Shown here piece by piece: positions 48,742-58,395 of a stretch of DNA of 64,000 nucleotides. Source of the stretch: Nocardioides sp. B-3 (lineage in GTDB: Bacteria > Actinomycetota > Actinomycetes > Propionibacteriales > Nocardioidaceae). The stretch's first letter is position 1. Every line of letters begins with the position of its first letter. The stretch lies in NCBI RefSeq assembly GCF_024703895.1, contig NZ_CP087968.1:4154001-4218000 (forward strand), in the 5' to 3' direction. The translations under genes were made by a program, and so were the position numbers. The notes under the pieces are model-generated. The model worked only from the letters and a program-made list of their open reading frames with translations. It ran no database searches and was not told the DNA's origin.

Positions 48742-49446
48742 ATGACCAGCGCCTCGACCGCCGACATCGCTCCCCGCACGGACGGTCGACGCTCCGCTGC
48801 GGCCGCCCGCCGCCGCGAGCGCGAGCGCGAGATCCTCGAGGCGACCCGCGCACTCTTCGACGAGCGTGGCGTCCGCGATGCCCAGATCGAGGACATCGCC
48901 CGGGCCGTCGGGATCAACCGCGCGATCGTCTATCGCCACTTCACCGGCAAGGAGGAGCTGTTCGCGCTCACCCTCGTCGGCTACCTCGACGAGCTCCGCG
49001 TCGCGCTGGAGAAGAGCGTCGACCGGGTCACCGACAGCGACGACCGGCTGCGGGCCACGATCAGTGCGTTCGTCGACTACGGGCTCGACCACCCGGCGTT
49101 CGTGGACTGCGCGCAGGCGCTCATGCGCCGCACCGGCCCCGAGCTGCTCGACGAGATCAGCGAGGGCGCGATGTTCCGCCCGGGACGCGCCATCTCCAGC
49201 TGCCTCTCCGTGGTCTCCGTGATCCTCGACGACGGCGTCAGCAACGGCGACTTCAAGGTGGAGGACACCACCCTGCTGGCCAACCAGCTCTATGCCAGCG
49301 GTCTCGGCGCCCTCCAGCTCGCCCGGGTCGGGATGCTGGTCAGCGAGGCCGCCCCCGGCATCCCGGCGATCCACCGCGTCGGCGGCGAGCAGGTCAAGAC
49401 CTTCCTCGTCACCGCGGCGATCGCGCTCGCGCACGTGGGCGTCTAG
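48742..49446 (+). CDS. TetR family transcriptional regulator
   Basis: An intact 234-residue protein. DNA-binding domain RRREREREILEATRALFDER, GVRDAQIEDIARAVGINRAI and VYRHFTGKEELFALTLVGYL. The C-terminal ligand domain has LRATISAFVDYGLDHPAFVD, ALMRRTGPELLDEISEGAMF and a C-terminus ending LVTAAIALAHVGV. Sequence similarity suggests the conserved actinobacterial group that includes Rv3208, but target genes are not known. Its stop overlaps the stop of the convergent flavoprotein gene. Confidence 0.88.
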   Translation: MTSASTADIAPRTDGRRSAAAARRREREREILEATRALFDERGVRDAQIEDIARAVGINRAIVYRHFTGKEELFALTLVGYLDELRVALEKSVDRVTDSDDRLRATISAFVDYGLDHPAFVDCAQALMRRTGPELLDEISEGAMFRPGRAISSCLSVVSVILDDGVSNGDFKVEDTTLLANQLYASGLGALQLARVGMLVSEAAPGIPAIHRVGGEQVKTFLVTAAIALAHVGV

Positions 49447-50806
49447 GACTCCAGCTCCTCCAGCGCCACCGCGATCGCGCGGTGGAAGGTCGGGTAGGCG
49501 AAGTGCATCCGGCGGATCGTCGCCACGGGCACCTCGGCGTGCACGGCCAGCGCCAGCAGGCCCGGGATCTCCCCGCCAGCCGGTCCCGCGGCCGTGGCGC
49601 CGACGAGCACCCCGCGTGAGGCGTCCGCGACCAGCTTGATCAGTCCCTCGTTGCCGAGCTGGTGGATGAAGCCCCGAGACGACTCCGGCAGCTGGGCATG
49701 GCCGACCCGCACGGACAACCCCGCCGCACGCGCCTGCGCCTCCGTCATCCCCACCGAACCCACCTCCGGGTCGGTGAACGTCACCCGCGGACGGCGCGGT
49801 AGTCCGCCTCGATCGGCGGTGTGCCCGGGATGTCGGCCACGGCAACCTCGCCCCGGTACATCGACACGTGCGTGAAGGCGCCGTGCCCGGTGATGTCCCC
49901 GACGGCCCACAACCGCTCCCCCGCCCGCATGCGCTCGTCGGTGGACACGGATCGGGCGCTCGGGTCGAGACCGACGGTCTCCAGCCCGATGTCGCGGATG
50001 TTGTTGCTGCGTCCCGCCGCCACCAGCAGCTGCGCGGCCCGTACGTCGGTGCCGTCGACGCGCACGACGAACGACCCGTCCACGTGGTCGACCCGCTCGA
50101 TCTTCACTCCGGTCCGTACGGCGATGCCCTCGCGCTCGAAGATCCCCGTGATCAGCTCCGAGGTCTCCGGCTCCTCGACCGCCAGCATCCGGTCGGCCAC
50201 CTCGAGCACCGTCACCTCGGAGCCGAAGCGCGCGAACACCTGCGCCAGCTCACAGCCGATGGGTCCGCCGCCGATGACCACCAACGACGGTGGGAGGTCG
50301 GCTACCTTCATGGCCTCACGGTTCGTCCAGTACGGCGTCGCCTCGAGTCCGTCGATCGGGAGCTTCGCCGGGGCCGTCCCGGTGTTGAGGACCACGCCCC
50401 GCGCGGCGACGTACTCGTCGTCCCCGACCAGCACGCGACCCGGACCGGCCAGCCGCCCGTCCCCGCGGACGATCCGGACGCCCGCCTCGCTGAGTCGCTT
50501 CACGTGCGACTCGTCGTTCCAGTCGTTGGTCGCCTGCCTGCGGATCCGCTCGGACACCCTCGACCACTCGGGCGTCAAGGACGCCGGACCGGCCAGCTCG
50601 TCAGCATGCGCGACCTCGGCGACGAGGTCGGCGGCGCGAATCATGATCTTGGACGGGATGCAGCCGTAGAACGGGCACTCCCCGCCGACCGGGTCGCGCT
50701 CGACCCCGACCACGTCGAGGCCTGCCTCGGCGAGCTTCTGGGCTGCGAACTCGCCACCCGGGCCGAGGCCGAGGACGATCACGTCGCAGGACAGGGATGA
50801 GGTCAT
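49443..50806 (-). CDS. FAD-dependent pyridine-nucleotide disulfide oxidoreductase, frameshifted
   Basis: A class I flavin disulfide reductase of about 454 residues. FAD loop VIVLGLGPGGEFAAQKLAEA, redox-active disulfide in GGECPFYGCIPSKIMIRAAD (C-X4-C), NAD loop SLVVIGGGPIGCELAQVFAR, FAD site LWAVGDITGHGAFTHVSMYR and dimerisation domain VTFTDPEVGSVGMTEAQARA. Catalytic His-Glu near the C-terminus is only partly present (MHFAYPTFHRAIAVALEEL). This is the mercuric-reductase/lipoamide-dehydrogenase-like group of unknown substrate. One shift near 49795. Confidence 0.85.
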
Positions 50807-50817
50807 GGCAGGTCCTT

Positions 50818-51628
50818 TCAGCGGGACAGGTGTCGGGCGCGGGCGAAGCAGAACAATCCGTAGCAGGCCGGGCCAAGGGCCATCGCGATCAGCAGCACTC
50901 GGGCCGAACGGCTGCTCCAGCACGGTCTGCAGGGCCCGGTCGAGGCCGCCGGACTTCTTGGCCTCGTGGGTGATCGCGGCGTAGCCGAAGAGCCCGCCGA
51001 CGATGCCGATCGCGAGCCCCTTGGCGATGTAGCCGACCTTGCCGAAGAGGACGTAGGCGGACCCGTCGTTGCCCGACAGGCCCCGGGCGTCGAGGTGCTC
51101 GGTGAACTTCTCGGTCCAGCCGCGGAAGACCAGCAGTGCGGCGTACGCGATGACGGCCAGCGCGACAGCGCCGACGAGGAGCTGGCCGGCAGGCAGGTCC
51201 ATGATCTTCGCCGTCGTCGAGTCGGTGCCGCCGGAGGACCCGTTGCCGACCGCGGTCTTCACTGCGCTGACACCGAGGGCGCCATAGAGCACGCCCTTGC
51301 CGAGCGACGCGAGCCGCTTGCGCCAGCGCTTCGTGGTGTCCGCGATCTCGCGGTAGCCGAAACCGAACTCCAGCACGCGCCACACGACGAGCAGGAGCAT
51401 CCCGACGGCGACCAGCCAGATGAGGACGCCGCCCAGTGGCTGTTCGGCGATCGCGTGCAGGGCGCCGGCGTTGGACGCGCTCTGCGACGTCTCGCCCGGG
51501 GCGAGCTGACCGGCCAGCCACGCCACCATCAGGTGGACGATGCCGTAGGCGACGAGCCCGACGCGGACTGCGTGGTCGAGCCAGTCGCTGTCGTGTGCCT
51601 GTTGCGCCTGCTCGGCCGCCACTCCCAT
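50818..51628 (-). CDS. DUF1206 membrane protein, one frameshift
   Basis: About 270 residues with three repeats of a two-helix unit: WLDHAVRVGLVAYGIVHLMV...; RLASLGKGVLYGALGVSAVK...; KVGYIAKGLAIGIVGGLFGY, giving six membrane helices. The repeated A/GR-x-G-x-x-AxG pattern defines DUF1206. The C-terminus after an extra base near 50900 reads VLLIAMALGPACYGLFCFAR. Function unknown. Located 11 bases upstream of the flavoprotein gene on the same strand, probably co-transcribed. Confidence 0.85.
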
Positions 51629-51653
51629 GACGCCACCCTAGGCGTCGCTGGGA

Positions 51654-52061
51654 TCAGACGGTGGAGGGCTTGTTCTTCTCGATCGCGCCGAGGACGCCGT
51701 TGACGAACGTCGGCGACTCGTCGGTCGACAGGTCGCGCACCGGGCTGATGGCCTCGCTCACGGCGACTGCGTCGGGCACGTCATCGACGTACAGGAGCTC
51801 GAAGACGCCGAGGCGCAGCACGTTGCGGTCGACGGCAGGCATCCGCGACAGCGTCCAGCCCCGGCTGTACTCCGTCAGCAGCTCGTCGATGCGGGCCCGG
51901 TTGTCGACCACGCCGCGGACGAGGAGCCCGGTGTAGTCGTTGGTCGGGCCCTCGCCGGCCTCGATGGCCCGGTCGAGTGCGACGACCGGGCTCTCGGAGC
52001 GCATCTCCGAGGCGTAGAGCAGGTCGAGAGCGCGCTTGCGGGCCTTGCCGCGAGCCGACAC
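51654..52061 (-). CDS. nusB: Transcription antitermination factor NusB
   Basis: An intact all-helical protein of 135 residues, short but typical. ARGKARKRALDLLYASEMRS at the N-terminus binds boxA RNA; NVLRLGVFELLYVDDVPDAV and AVSEAISPVRDLSTDESPTF then VNGVLGAIEKNK are the conserved core. GTG start two bases from the efp stop, so efp and nusB are co-translated as in many actinobacteria. Confidence 0.93.
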   Translation of the reverse strand: MSARGKARKRALDLLYASEMRSESPVVALDRAIEAGEGPTNDYTGLLVRGVVDNRARIDELLTEYSRGWTLSRMPAVDRNVLRLGVFELLYVDDVPDAVAVSEAISPVRDLSTDESPTFVNGVLGAIEKNKPSTV

Positions 52062-52062
52062 G

Positions 52063-52627
52063 TCAGCTCTTGACGCGGCCGAGGTAGGACGAGTCGCGGG
52101 TGTCGACCTTGACCTTCTCGCCGGTGGTGATGAAGAGCGGCACCCGGATCTCGTGGCCGGTCTCGAGGGTGGCGGGCTTGGTGCCACCGGTGGAGCGGTC
52201 ACCCTGCAGGCCGGGGTCGGTGTGGCTGATCAGCAGCTCGACCGAGGCGGGCAGCTCGACGAAGAGCACGCGGCCCTCGTTGGTCGCGACGATGGCGTCC
52301 CCGGTTCTCGAGCATGAAGTTCTTGGCGTCGCCGACGATCTCAGGCGCGACCTCGAGCTGGTCATAGGTCGAGGTGTCCATGAAGACGTAGGACGTGCCG
52401 TCGTTGTAGAGGTACTGCATCGTCCGCTTGTCGACGTTGGCCGTCTCGACCTTGGTGCCGGCGTTGAAGGTCTTGTCCACGGTCTTGTTGGACTCGACGT
52501 TCTTCAGCTTGGTGCGCACGAACGCCGGACCCTTGCCGGGCTTGACGTGCTGGAACTCGATGACTGCCCACAGCTGACCCTCGATGTTGAGGACCATGCC
52601 GTTCTTGAGGTCGTTGGTTGATGCCAT
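52063..52627 (-). CDS. efp: Translation elongation factor P, one frameshift
   Basis: About 187 residues. MASTNDLKNGMVLNIEGQLW, the modified-tip loop HVKPGKGPAFVRTKLKNVES (Lys at the tip), TFNAGTKVETANVDKRTMQY, and the C-terminal OB domain ending VDTRDSSYLGRVKS. One extra base near 52305 breaks domain II. EF-P relieves ribosome stalling at polyproline. No EpmA/EarP-type modification gene is nearby; the KPGKG tip suggests the unmodified or other-type lysine EF-P. Confidence 0.95.
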
Positions 52628-52665
52628 GGCGCGAAGTCTAGAGGGCAGGTGCGGACTGTCCTGAA

Positions 52666-55079
52666 TCAGCGCAGTCCACGGACGTACGCCGACACCTTCC
52701 TGAACTCCCGGAGGCGCTGTTCCCACGTGACCCCGACGATGGTGAGCGCGACACCGACCAGACCGATCAGCATCCACTGCGGGATCACCCGGGCGAAGGA
52801 TGCCCGGCGCAGCACGACGAGCGCGCCGACGAAGGCCCCGGCCAGAGGGGTGCCGCCCAGCCGCGGGCGAGCCCGATCGCGACGAGCACGATGCACGCGA
52901 GGCCGAGCACGACCGCGCGCAGGCCGACCGGGTCGACGAGCACCAGCAGCAGGCTCGGCACGAGCGCCAGTCCGAGCCCCGGCGACAGTGTGGCCATGCT
53001 GGAGTCGTTGCCACGCAGGAGCGCGATGGTGCCGACCACGAGCAGGACCACGGCGAGCGGCAGTGTGTAGGCCTCGACCGTGTCGACACCCACCTGCTCG
53101 AGGCGGACCCACTGGGCAAGCGTCAGCAGGACCGAGGCCCGCCCACGCGAGGGCTCGACGGTCACGGTGCAGCAGCGAAGAGACGGTGCAGATGACCCCG
53201 GCGAGAGTGAGGTAGATCGCCAGCCGGGTCTGCTCGAACGTTCCGGTCCCGAGCACCGACCCGGCGCCCGCCGAAGGCCGCGGCACCGGCCGCCACCTCG
53301 CGCTCGACCTCGGGCCGGGCGACGATCGCGATGCCGAGCACCACCAGCACGGGCAGGGCCCGCCAGACGGTGTCCAGCTCGGCCGGGTGGCCGATCGTCC
53401 AGATCAGGGCTGCGCCGGTCAGGGGTGCGAGGAAGGCACCGGCCACGGCCTGCCTGCCACGTGCTTCGGCGACGATCGCTGCCGCGGTGATCACGGCGAG
53501 CACGCCGGCCGTGGCCCAGTCGCTGGCGAGGCCGCCCGGGAGGGCGAGCACGGTCATGACGGCCGCTGACACCCCGAGGTCGACCCGTTGCAGCCTGCTG
53601 GCCGCGACGGCGAGCGCGCCCGCCGCGGCGAGCACGGCACCGACGGCGGCGGCCAGCGGGGCGCCGTACAGCGTGGGCAGGAGGAGGAACGAAGTGACGG
53701 TGGCAGCCGTGCCGGGCACGATCGTCCAGCGAGCCAGTCGACCGTCGCAGTGCATCAGGGTCGCCACGGTGACGCTGATCCCGATGACTCCGGCGGGCAG
53801 CAGCAGCGGCCGGGTCCGGGGGACGTCGGGTGCGTCGACCCGGTCGAGCAGCCCGCGGCTCCACGGCTCGTTGAGCACCGGGTCGCCCACCGCGACGACG
53901 GCCAGCCGGACCACGCTCACGCTCAGCCCCAGCGCGGCGATCACCGACGGAGCCGCGCACACCCACTTCCACAGGCCGGGCAGACGCGTCGCGCAGCGCG
54001 GCGGCGTACGCCGCAACGACGGCCAGCTCCACGAGCGCGATACGCGTCGGCGACTCGTCGAAGACGGCCACGACCGGGACAAGGGTGCCGAGCAGGACGG
54101 CCGTCGACGCAGCTGCGACCCGCACCTCGGCGGGCAGCCGGCGCGGCAGCGCAACGGCCGCGACCGGGACGGCGGCCACGACGAGCGGCCACACCTCGAG
54201 ATCTCCCCAGAGGCGGGCGAGCGACAGCTCGCCGTCGAGGCGCAGGACGCCGATGAACACCGGGGCCAACCAGGCGACGGCCGCACCGATCAGCGATCCG
54301 ATGGCGAGGATGCGGAGCTCGAGACGCAGGCCCGCGACGACCCCGATCGTGAACAGCGAGAGTGCGGCGAGCGAGGCAACGGCGTCGCCCGCGTCGAGGG
54401 TGCCCGGGATGCCCGGGGCGGCCGCTACCGGGCCCAGCACCGCGATCACTTCCCCGCTGACCGGGACGCCGACGGGTGTCGACGCCGCCCATCGCGCGGA
54501 CGCCACCCCCGCGACGGCGACGGTCAGGCCGGCCACCACCGGGAAGGGCTCCTCGCCGATCGCGCCGAGCCAGCCCGAGCGCCACGCGCCGTTGACCACG
54601 AGGGCGAAGATGCCGAGCGTGACGGCCGCGAGCGACTCGGCGCCCGCTCGCAGGTCGCGGCGGGCCACGACGACGGTCAGCGCACCTGCGACGGCCGTGA
54701 AGGCGGCGAGGACCACGGTCCGACCCTCGACGCCCAGCAGCGACCGGGCGACGGCCGGGAAGACGACGGCGGCGACGAGCAGGCAGAGCGCGCCGAGGCC
54801 GAGCAGGATCTTCGGCACGGTGGCGGAGCTCATCGCGGGCCGGTGGACGGGGGCAGGCGCCACCGTCGAAGGTGGTTGCTGCGGCGGCACGGTGACCCGA
54901 GCGCGGTCGGCTGCGGCGTACATGCCGGCGACGACCTCGTCGACCTGCTCCAGGAGCCCGAACACCCGTCCCGCATCGGGACCGCTGAGAGCGAGCCCGC
55001 ACAAGCGGCACGACGGGGTGGCGGGGGCGAGGGGGGCCCGACATCCGGGGCAGACCTGCGCGTCGGCATAGGTGAACAT
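52666..55079 (-). CDS. Large zinc-ribbon polytopic membrane protein, frameshifted
   Basis: About 805 residues. Starts with a zinc ribbon (CPGCRAPLAPATPSCRLCG), a short helix and a Pro-rich linker, then at least 20 hydrophobic helices, for example ILLGLGALCLLVAAVVFPAV, SVIAALGLSVSVVRLAVVAV, AVMTVLALPGGLASDWATAG and VPSLLLVLVDPVGLRAVVLG, ending WEQRLREFRKVSAYVRGLR. This is the large actinobacterial membrane-protein family with an N-terminal ribbon (SCO7457-like); function unknown. Shifts near 53985, 53265, 53120 and 52855. Reads leftward, diverging from the small membrane protein; ends 38 bases before efp. Confidence 0.7.
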
Positions 55080-55119
55080 GGTTGAGGGTCCCGCATCGCG
55101 AGTCGTTCGTGCGTGAGTA

Positions 55120-55138
55120 CATGACCTCAGACGTCATG
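55120..55138. promoter_or_regulatory. Candidate operator, imperfect inverted repeat
   Basis: CATGACCTC-A-GACGTCATG pairs at 8 of 9 positions. It lies in the gap between the divergent large membrane protein and the small membrane protein/XRE pair. A site for the XRE regulator encoded in that operon is likely but unproven. Confidence 0.45.
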
Positions 55139-55171
55139 GTCTTTCCGCGCGCCCGGGCACACGCTGGAGCC

Positions 55172-55600
55172 ATGACCACGACAACGAACACCCCTCCCGT
55201 CACCGATGTCATCACCCACCCACGGGTCCGCCCGTTCCTGCTCACCGACGCGACCCTGACCGCCGGCAACGGCCCGGCCTACCTCGTCGCCGCGCCCCGG
55301 CTCGCCGATCTCTTCGGCGCCTCGACCGCCCTGCTCGTCGGACTCGGCGTCTTCCCCGGTCGCAGTCGGCGCGGGCGTCGGCTGGCTCGCGACCCGACGA
55401 CCGGTGCCGCGCGCCCTCGTCCTCGAGCTGGCCGCCTTCAACGGCGTCTGGGTCGCGGCCAGCCTCGCCTACGCCGTCCTCGGCGACCTGACGACGACCG
55501 GTCGGGTCTGGGACGTGCTCCGTGGCCGTGCTGGTCGCCGCGTTCCGCGGCCGGCCGGGCGTGGTTCCGCCCGGCGCGGCTGACACCATGGCAACCATGA
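55172..55600 (+). CDS. Small integral membrane protein, frameshifted
   Basis: About 142 residues. A hydrophilic N-terminus (MTTTTNTPPVTDVITHPRVR) precedes four membrane helices: LTDATLTAGNGPAYLVAAPR, ASTALLVGLGVFLVAVGAGV, LVLELAAFNGVWVAASLAYA and VLVAVLVAAF. Two shifts, near 55360 and 55520. Its stop overlaps the start of the XRE gene (ATGA), so the two are translated together. Family not recognised; regulation by the partner is the likeliest link. Confidence 0.65.
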   Translation: MTTTTNTPPVTDVITHPRVRPFLLTDATLTAGNGPAYLVAAPRLADLFGASTALLVGLGVFPGRSRRGRRLARDPTTGAARPRPRAGRLQRRLGRGQPRLRRPRRPDDDRSGLGRAPWPCWSPRSAAGRAWFRPARLTPWQP

Positions 55601-56396
55601 CGACCGAGGCCGATCTGCAGCAGGACCACGTCGGTTCGCTGGTACGCCGATGGCGCGAGCGCCGCAGGCTGTCCCAGCAGGCCCTGAGCGACCGTTGTGG
55701 GGTCTCGACACGCCACCTGTCCTACATCGAGACCGGCAAGTCGGTGCCGAGCCCGACCATGATCAGCCAGCTCGGCGACGCGCTCGAGGTGCCGCTACGG
55801 GGTGCAGCGACGGATGTTCACCGCGGCGGGCTTCGTCCCGAGCGCCTCCGACCTGCCGCTCGACTCCCCCAAGCTCGCGCAGGTCAATGAGGCCCCGGAG
55901 CTCATCCCGGCCGGGCACGAGCCCCTACCCCGCGCTCGTCATCGACGGCGGGTGGGACCCGGTGGCGGCCAACGATGCGGCGTACAGGCTGCTCGCGGAC
56001 GTCCCGCCCGACCTGCTCGAGCCGCCGGTCAACGTCGTGCGGCTGACGCTCGATCCCCGTGGCCCGGCCCCGCGGATCGACAACCTCGACGAGTGGCGTG
56101 CGGGCATCCTGAGCCGGATCCAGCACGAGTTCGACGCGTCCGGAGATGCCCGCCTCGGGGCGCTGCTCGCCGACCATCCGGCGCCGGCGCACCACCTGCC
56201 ACCGGACATCGTGCTCACGGTGCGGTTCAGGTCGGGCGACGACGTGCTGTCGTTCCTGACCACCACGACCGTCTTCGGCACACCGCGCGACGTGACGGTG
56301 GCCGAGCTGGCGATCGAGGCGCTCTACCCCGCCGCCGACGCGGCGACCCGCGATCAGCTGGTGGCGCTGGCGACCGCCGACAACGCGTCGCGGTAG
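55597..56396 (+). CDS. XRE-family regulator with MmyB-like ligand domain, frameshifted
   Basis: About 266 residues. Helix-turn-helix VGSLVRRWRERRRLSQQALS, DRCGVSTRHLSYIETGKSVP, SPTMISQLGDALEVPL. The C-terminal domain (AGHEPYPALVIDGGWDPVAA, NDAAYRLLADVPPDLLEPPV, NVVRLTLDPRGPAPRIDNLD, RFRSGDDVLSFLTTTTVFGT) is the PAS-like MmyB ligand-binding domain. Shifts near 55798 and 55920. Ends overlapping aroQ by 43 bases in convergent orientation. Confidence 0.82.
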
Positions 56397-56788
56397 CCCT
56401 CGATCCCGCGGCCGGCGATCGTCTCGATCGCGTGCGGCTCGACGACCGACGTGTGCCGGAACTCCTCGGGCCGCTGCTTCGGGTCGGAGATGTGCACCTC
56501 GACCAGCGGTGCGGTGAGCTGGGCGCAGGCGTCCCAGAGGGCCAGCGAGTAGTGCGTCCACGCGCCGGCGTTGAGGACCACCGGGGTCGCGGCGTCGGCG
56601 GCTGCGTTGAGCCAGTCGAGCAGCTCGCCCTCGTGGTTGGTCTGGCGGACCTCGACGTCGAGGCCGAGGTCGGCACCCCGGGCGATGCACTGGTCGGCGA
56701 GCTCGTCGTGGGTCGTGGTGCCGTAGATCTCCGGCTGCCGGCGACCCGGGCGTCCGAGGTTGGGGCCGTTGAGGACGAGGACCTTCAT
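56354..56788 (-). CDS. aroQ: 3-dehydroquinate dehydratase, type II
   Basis: An intact dodecameric-type enzyme, 144 residues. VLVLNGPNLGRPGRRQPEIY then YGTTTHDELADQ carry the catalytic Tyr region; VEVRQTNHEGELLDWLNAAA and TPVVLNAGAWTHYSLALWDA the anion site; EVHISDPKQRPEEFRHTSVV the His. Third step of the shikimate pathway. Start overlaps the aroB stop (ATGA). Confidence 0.95.
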   Translation of the reverse strand: MKVLVLNGPNLGRPGRRQPEIYGTTTHDELADQCIARGADLGLDVEVRQTNHEGELLDWLNAAADAATPVVLNAGAWTHYSLALWDACAQLTAPLVEVHISDPKQRPEEFRHTSVVEPHAIETIAGRGIEGYRDALSAVASATS

Positions 56789-57897
56789 CGGATCGCCCCA
56801 TTGATCGCTGAGTACGCCGCGCGCAGGTCGTCCTCGGACGGGCCGGCCAGCACCCGTGGCTTGCCGACGTCGTCGAGCACCACGAAGCGCAGCTGGTTGC
56901 CGCGGGCCTTCTTGTCGATCTTCATCGCGTCGTGCAGGTCCTCGAAGGACGCGTCGGCGTAGGTGGTGGGGAGCCCGACGCGGCCGAAGGCGGCGCGGTG
57001 CCGCTCGACCAGCGCGGGGTCGAGGGTGCCGGCGCGGGCGGCCAGCTCGGCGACGTAGACCGAGCCGATCGCGACCGCCTCGCCGTGCCGGACGGCGTAG
57101 CCGCTGGTGCGCTCGATCGCGTGCGCGAGGGTGTGGCCGTAGTTGAGGACCTCCCTGCCAATCGAGGAGCCGGGGTGTCGCTCAGATCCGCCCGTCTCGC
57201 GAAGGTCGTCGACCACGACGTCGATCTTGACCCGGATCGCGCGCTCGATGAGCTCGCGGGTGACGGCGGAGTCGGCGGTCAGGGTCGCGGGGTCGTTGGC
57301 CTCGATCAGGTCGAGGATCACCGGATCGGCAATGAAGCCGCACTTGACGACCTCCCCCGGGCCGGCGACGAACTCGTCGCGCGGCAGCGTCGACAGCAGC
57401 GACAGGTCGCAGAGCACGCCGGCGGGCTCGTGGAAGGAGCCGACGAGGTTCTTGCCGGCGCCGGTGTTGATGCCGGTCTTGCCGCCGACGGCGGCGTCGA
57501 CCATCGCCAGCACCGTGGTCGGCACGTGCACGACGCGGACCCCGCGCAGCCGGGTCGCGGCGACGAAGCCACCGAGGTCGGTGGTGGCGCCACCGCCGAA
57601 CGTGACGACGGCGTCGGAGCGGGTGAAGCCGCCCTCGCCCAGCGCCTCCCAGCAGTCCGAGGCGACGGGCGCGGTCTTGGCGCGCTCGCCGTCGGGCAGG
57701 CCGAGGGCGAGCACGTCGTAGTGCTGGACCAGCAGGTCGACGAGCGGCTGGACCTGCTCGGCCAGCTCGCCGGCGTACAACACCGCGACCCGCTCGACGC
57801 TCTCGCCGAGGATCGCGGGCAGCCGGTCGGCCGGGTCGTGACCGATGACGACGTCGTACGGCGAGGCGCCGCCCACGTGCAGGGTGGTGTCACTCAT
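56785..57897 (-). CDS. aroB: 3-dehydroquinate synthase
   Basis: An intact NAD- and zinc/cobalt-dependent enzyme of 370 residues. DAVVTFGGGATTDLGGFVAA, VVHVPTTVLAMVDAAVGGKT, GINTGAGKNLVGSFHEPAGV, ATLTADSAVTRELIERAIRV, EVLNYGHTLAHAIERTSGYA (metal His) and YRHGEAVAIG-like GYAVRHGEAVAIGSVYVAEL (second His). A short insertion SERHPGSSI before GREVLNYGHT is longer than in many relatives. Start overlaps the aroK stop. Confidence 0.95.
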   Translation of the reverse strand: MSDTTLHVGGASPYDVVIGHDPADRLPAILGESVERVAVLYAGELAEQVQPLVDLLVQHYDVLALGLPDGERAKTAPVASDCWEALGEGGFTRSDAVVTFGGGATTDLGGFVAATRLRGVRVVHVPTTVLAMVDAAVGGKTGINTGAGKNLVGSFHEPAGVLCDLSLLSTLPRDEFVAGPGEVVKCGFIADPVILDLIEANDPATLTADSAVTRELIERAIRVKIDVVVDDLRETGGSERHPGSSIGREVLNYGHTLAHAIERTSGYAVRHGEAVAIGSVYVAELAARAGTLDPALVERHRAAFGRVGLPTTYADASFEDLHDAMKIDKKARGNQLRFVVLDDVGKPRVLAGPSEDDLRAAYSAINGAIR

Positions 57898-58395
57898 GCC
57901 AACTGCTCCTGGATCTCCGCCGCCACCTCGTCGGGGGTGCGGCCGTCGGTGTCGACCGCGAGCGTGGCCGCGGCTTCGTAGATGGGGGTGCGCTCGTCGA
58001 GCAGTGCCTTGATCCGGGACCGGACGTTGCCCAGCAGCATCGGGCGACCGACGCCCGAGCCGACACGCTTGACGGCCTCGGACAGTCCCACGCGCAGGAA
58101 GACGACGGTGTGCCCTTGGAGAAGAGCACGCGTGGCCGGATCGAGCACCGCTCCCCACCCAGCGACAGCACGCCGTCGTGGGTGGCCAACGCCTCGGCGA
58201 CGGCCCGGGCCTCGACCGCGCGGGAAGTGCGCCTCGCCGGAGTCGACGAAGATCTCGGAGATCTCGCGGCCCTCGGTGCGCTCGATGTCGGCATCGGTGT
58301 CGCGCGCGGCGACGCCCCCGTGCGTCGGCGAGCAGCTGCGCGACGGTGCTCTTGCCGGCGCCCATGGGGCCGATCAGGACGACCCTCGGTGTCAT
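57894..58395 (-). CDS. aroK: Shikimate kinase, frameshifted
   Basis: About 167 residues. Walker A LIGPMGAGKSTVAQLLADA, substrate Asp in DTDADIERTEGREISEIF, FVDSGEAHFRAVEARAVAEA, GGGAVLDPATRALLQGHTVV and the lid RVGLSEAVKRVGSGVGRPML. Shifts near 58320, 58225 and 58140, each consistent with one added base. Converts shikimate to shikimate-3-phosphate. Overlaps aroC and aroB by ATGA on both sides. Confidence 0.9.

Noticed and set aside
49443..50806. Mercuric reductase and a mercury resistance operon
   Set aside because: The C-x4-C flavoprotein lacks the N-terminal MerA domain and the C-terminal Cys pair, and no merR, merT or merP is nearby.
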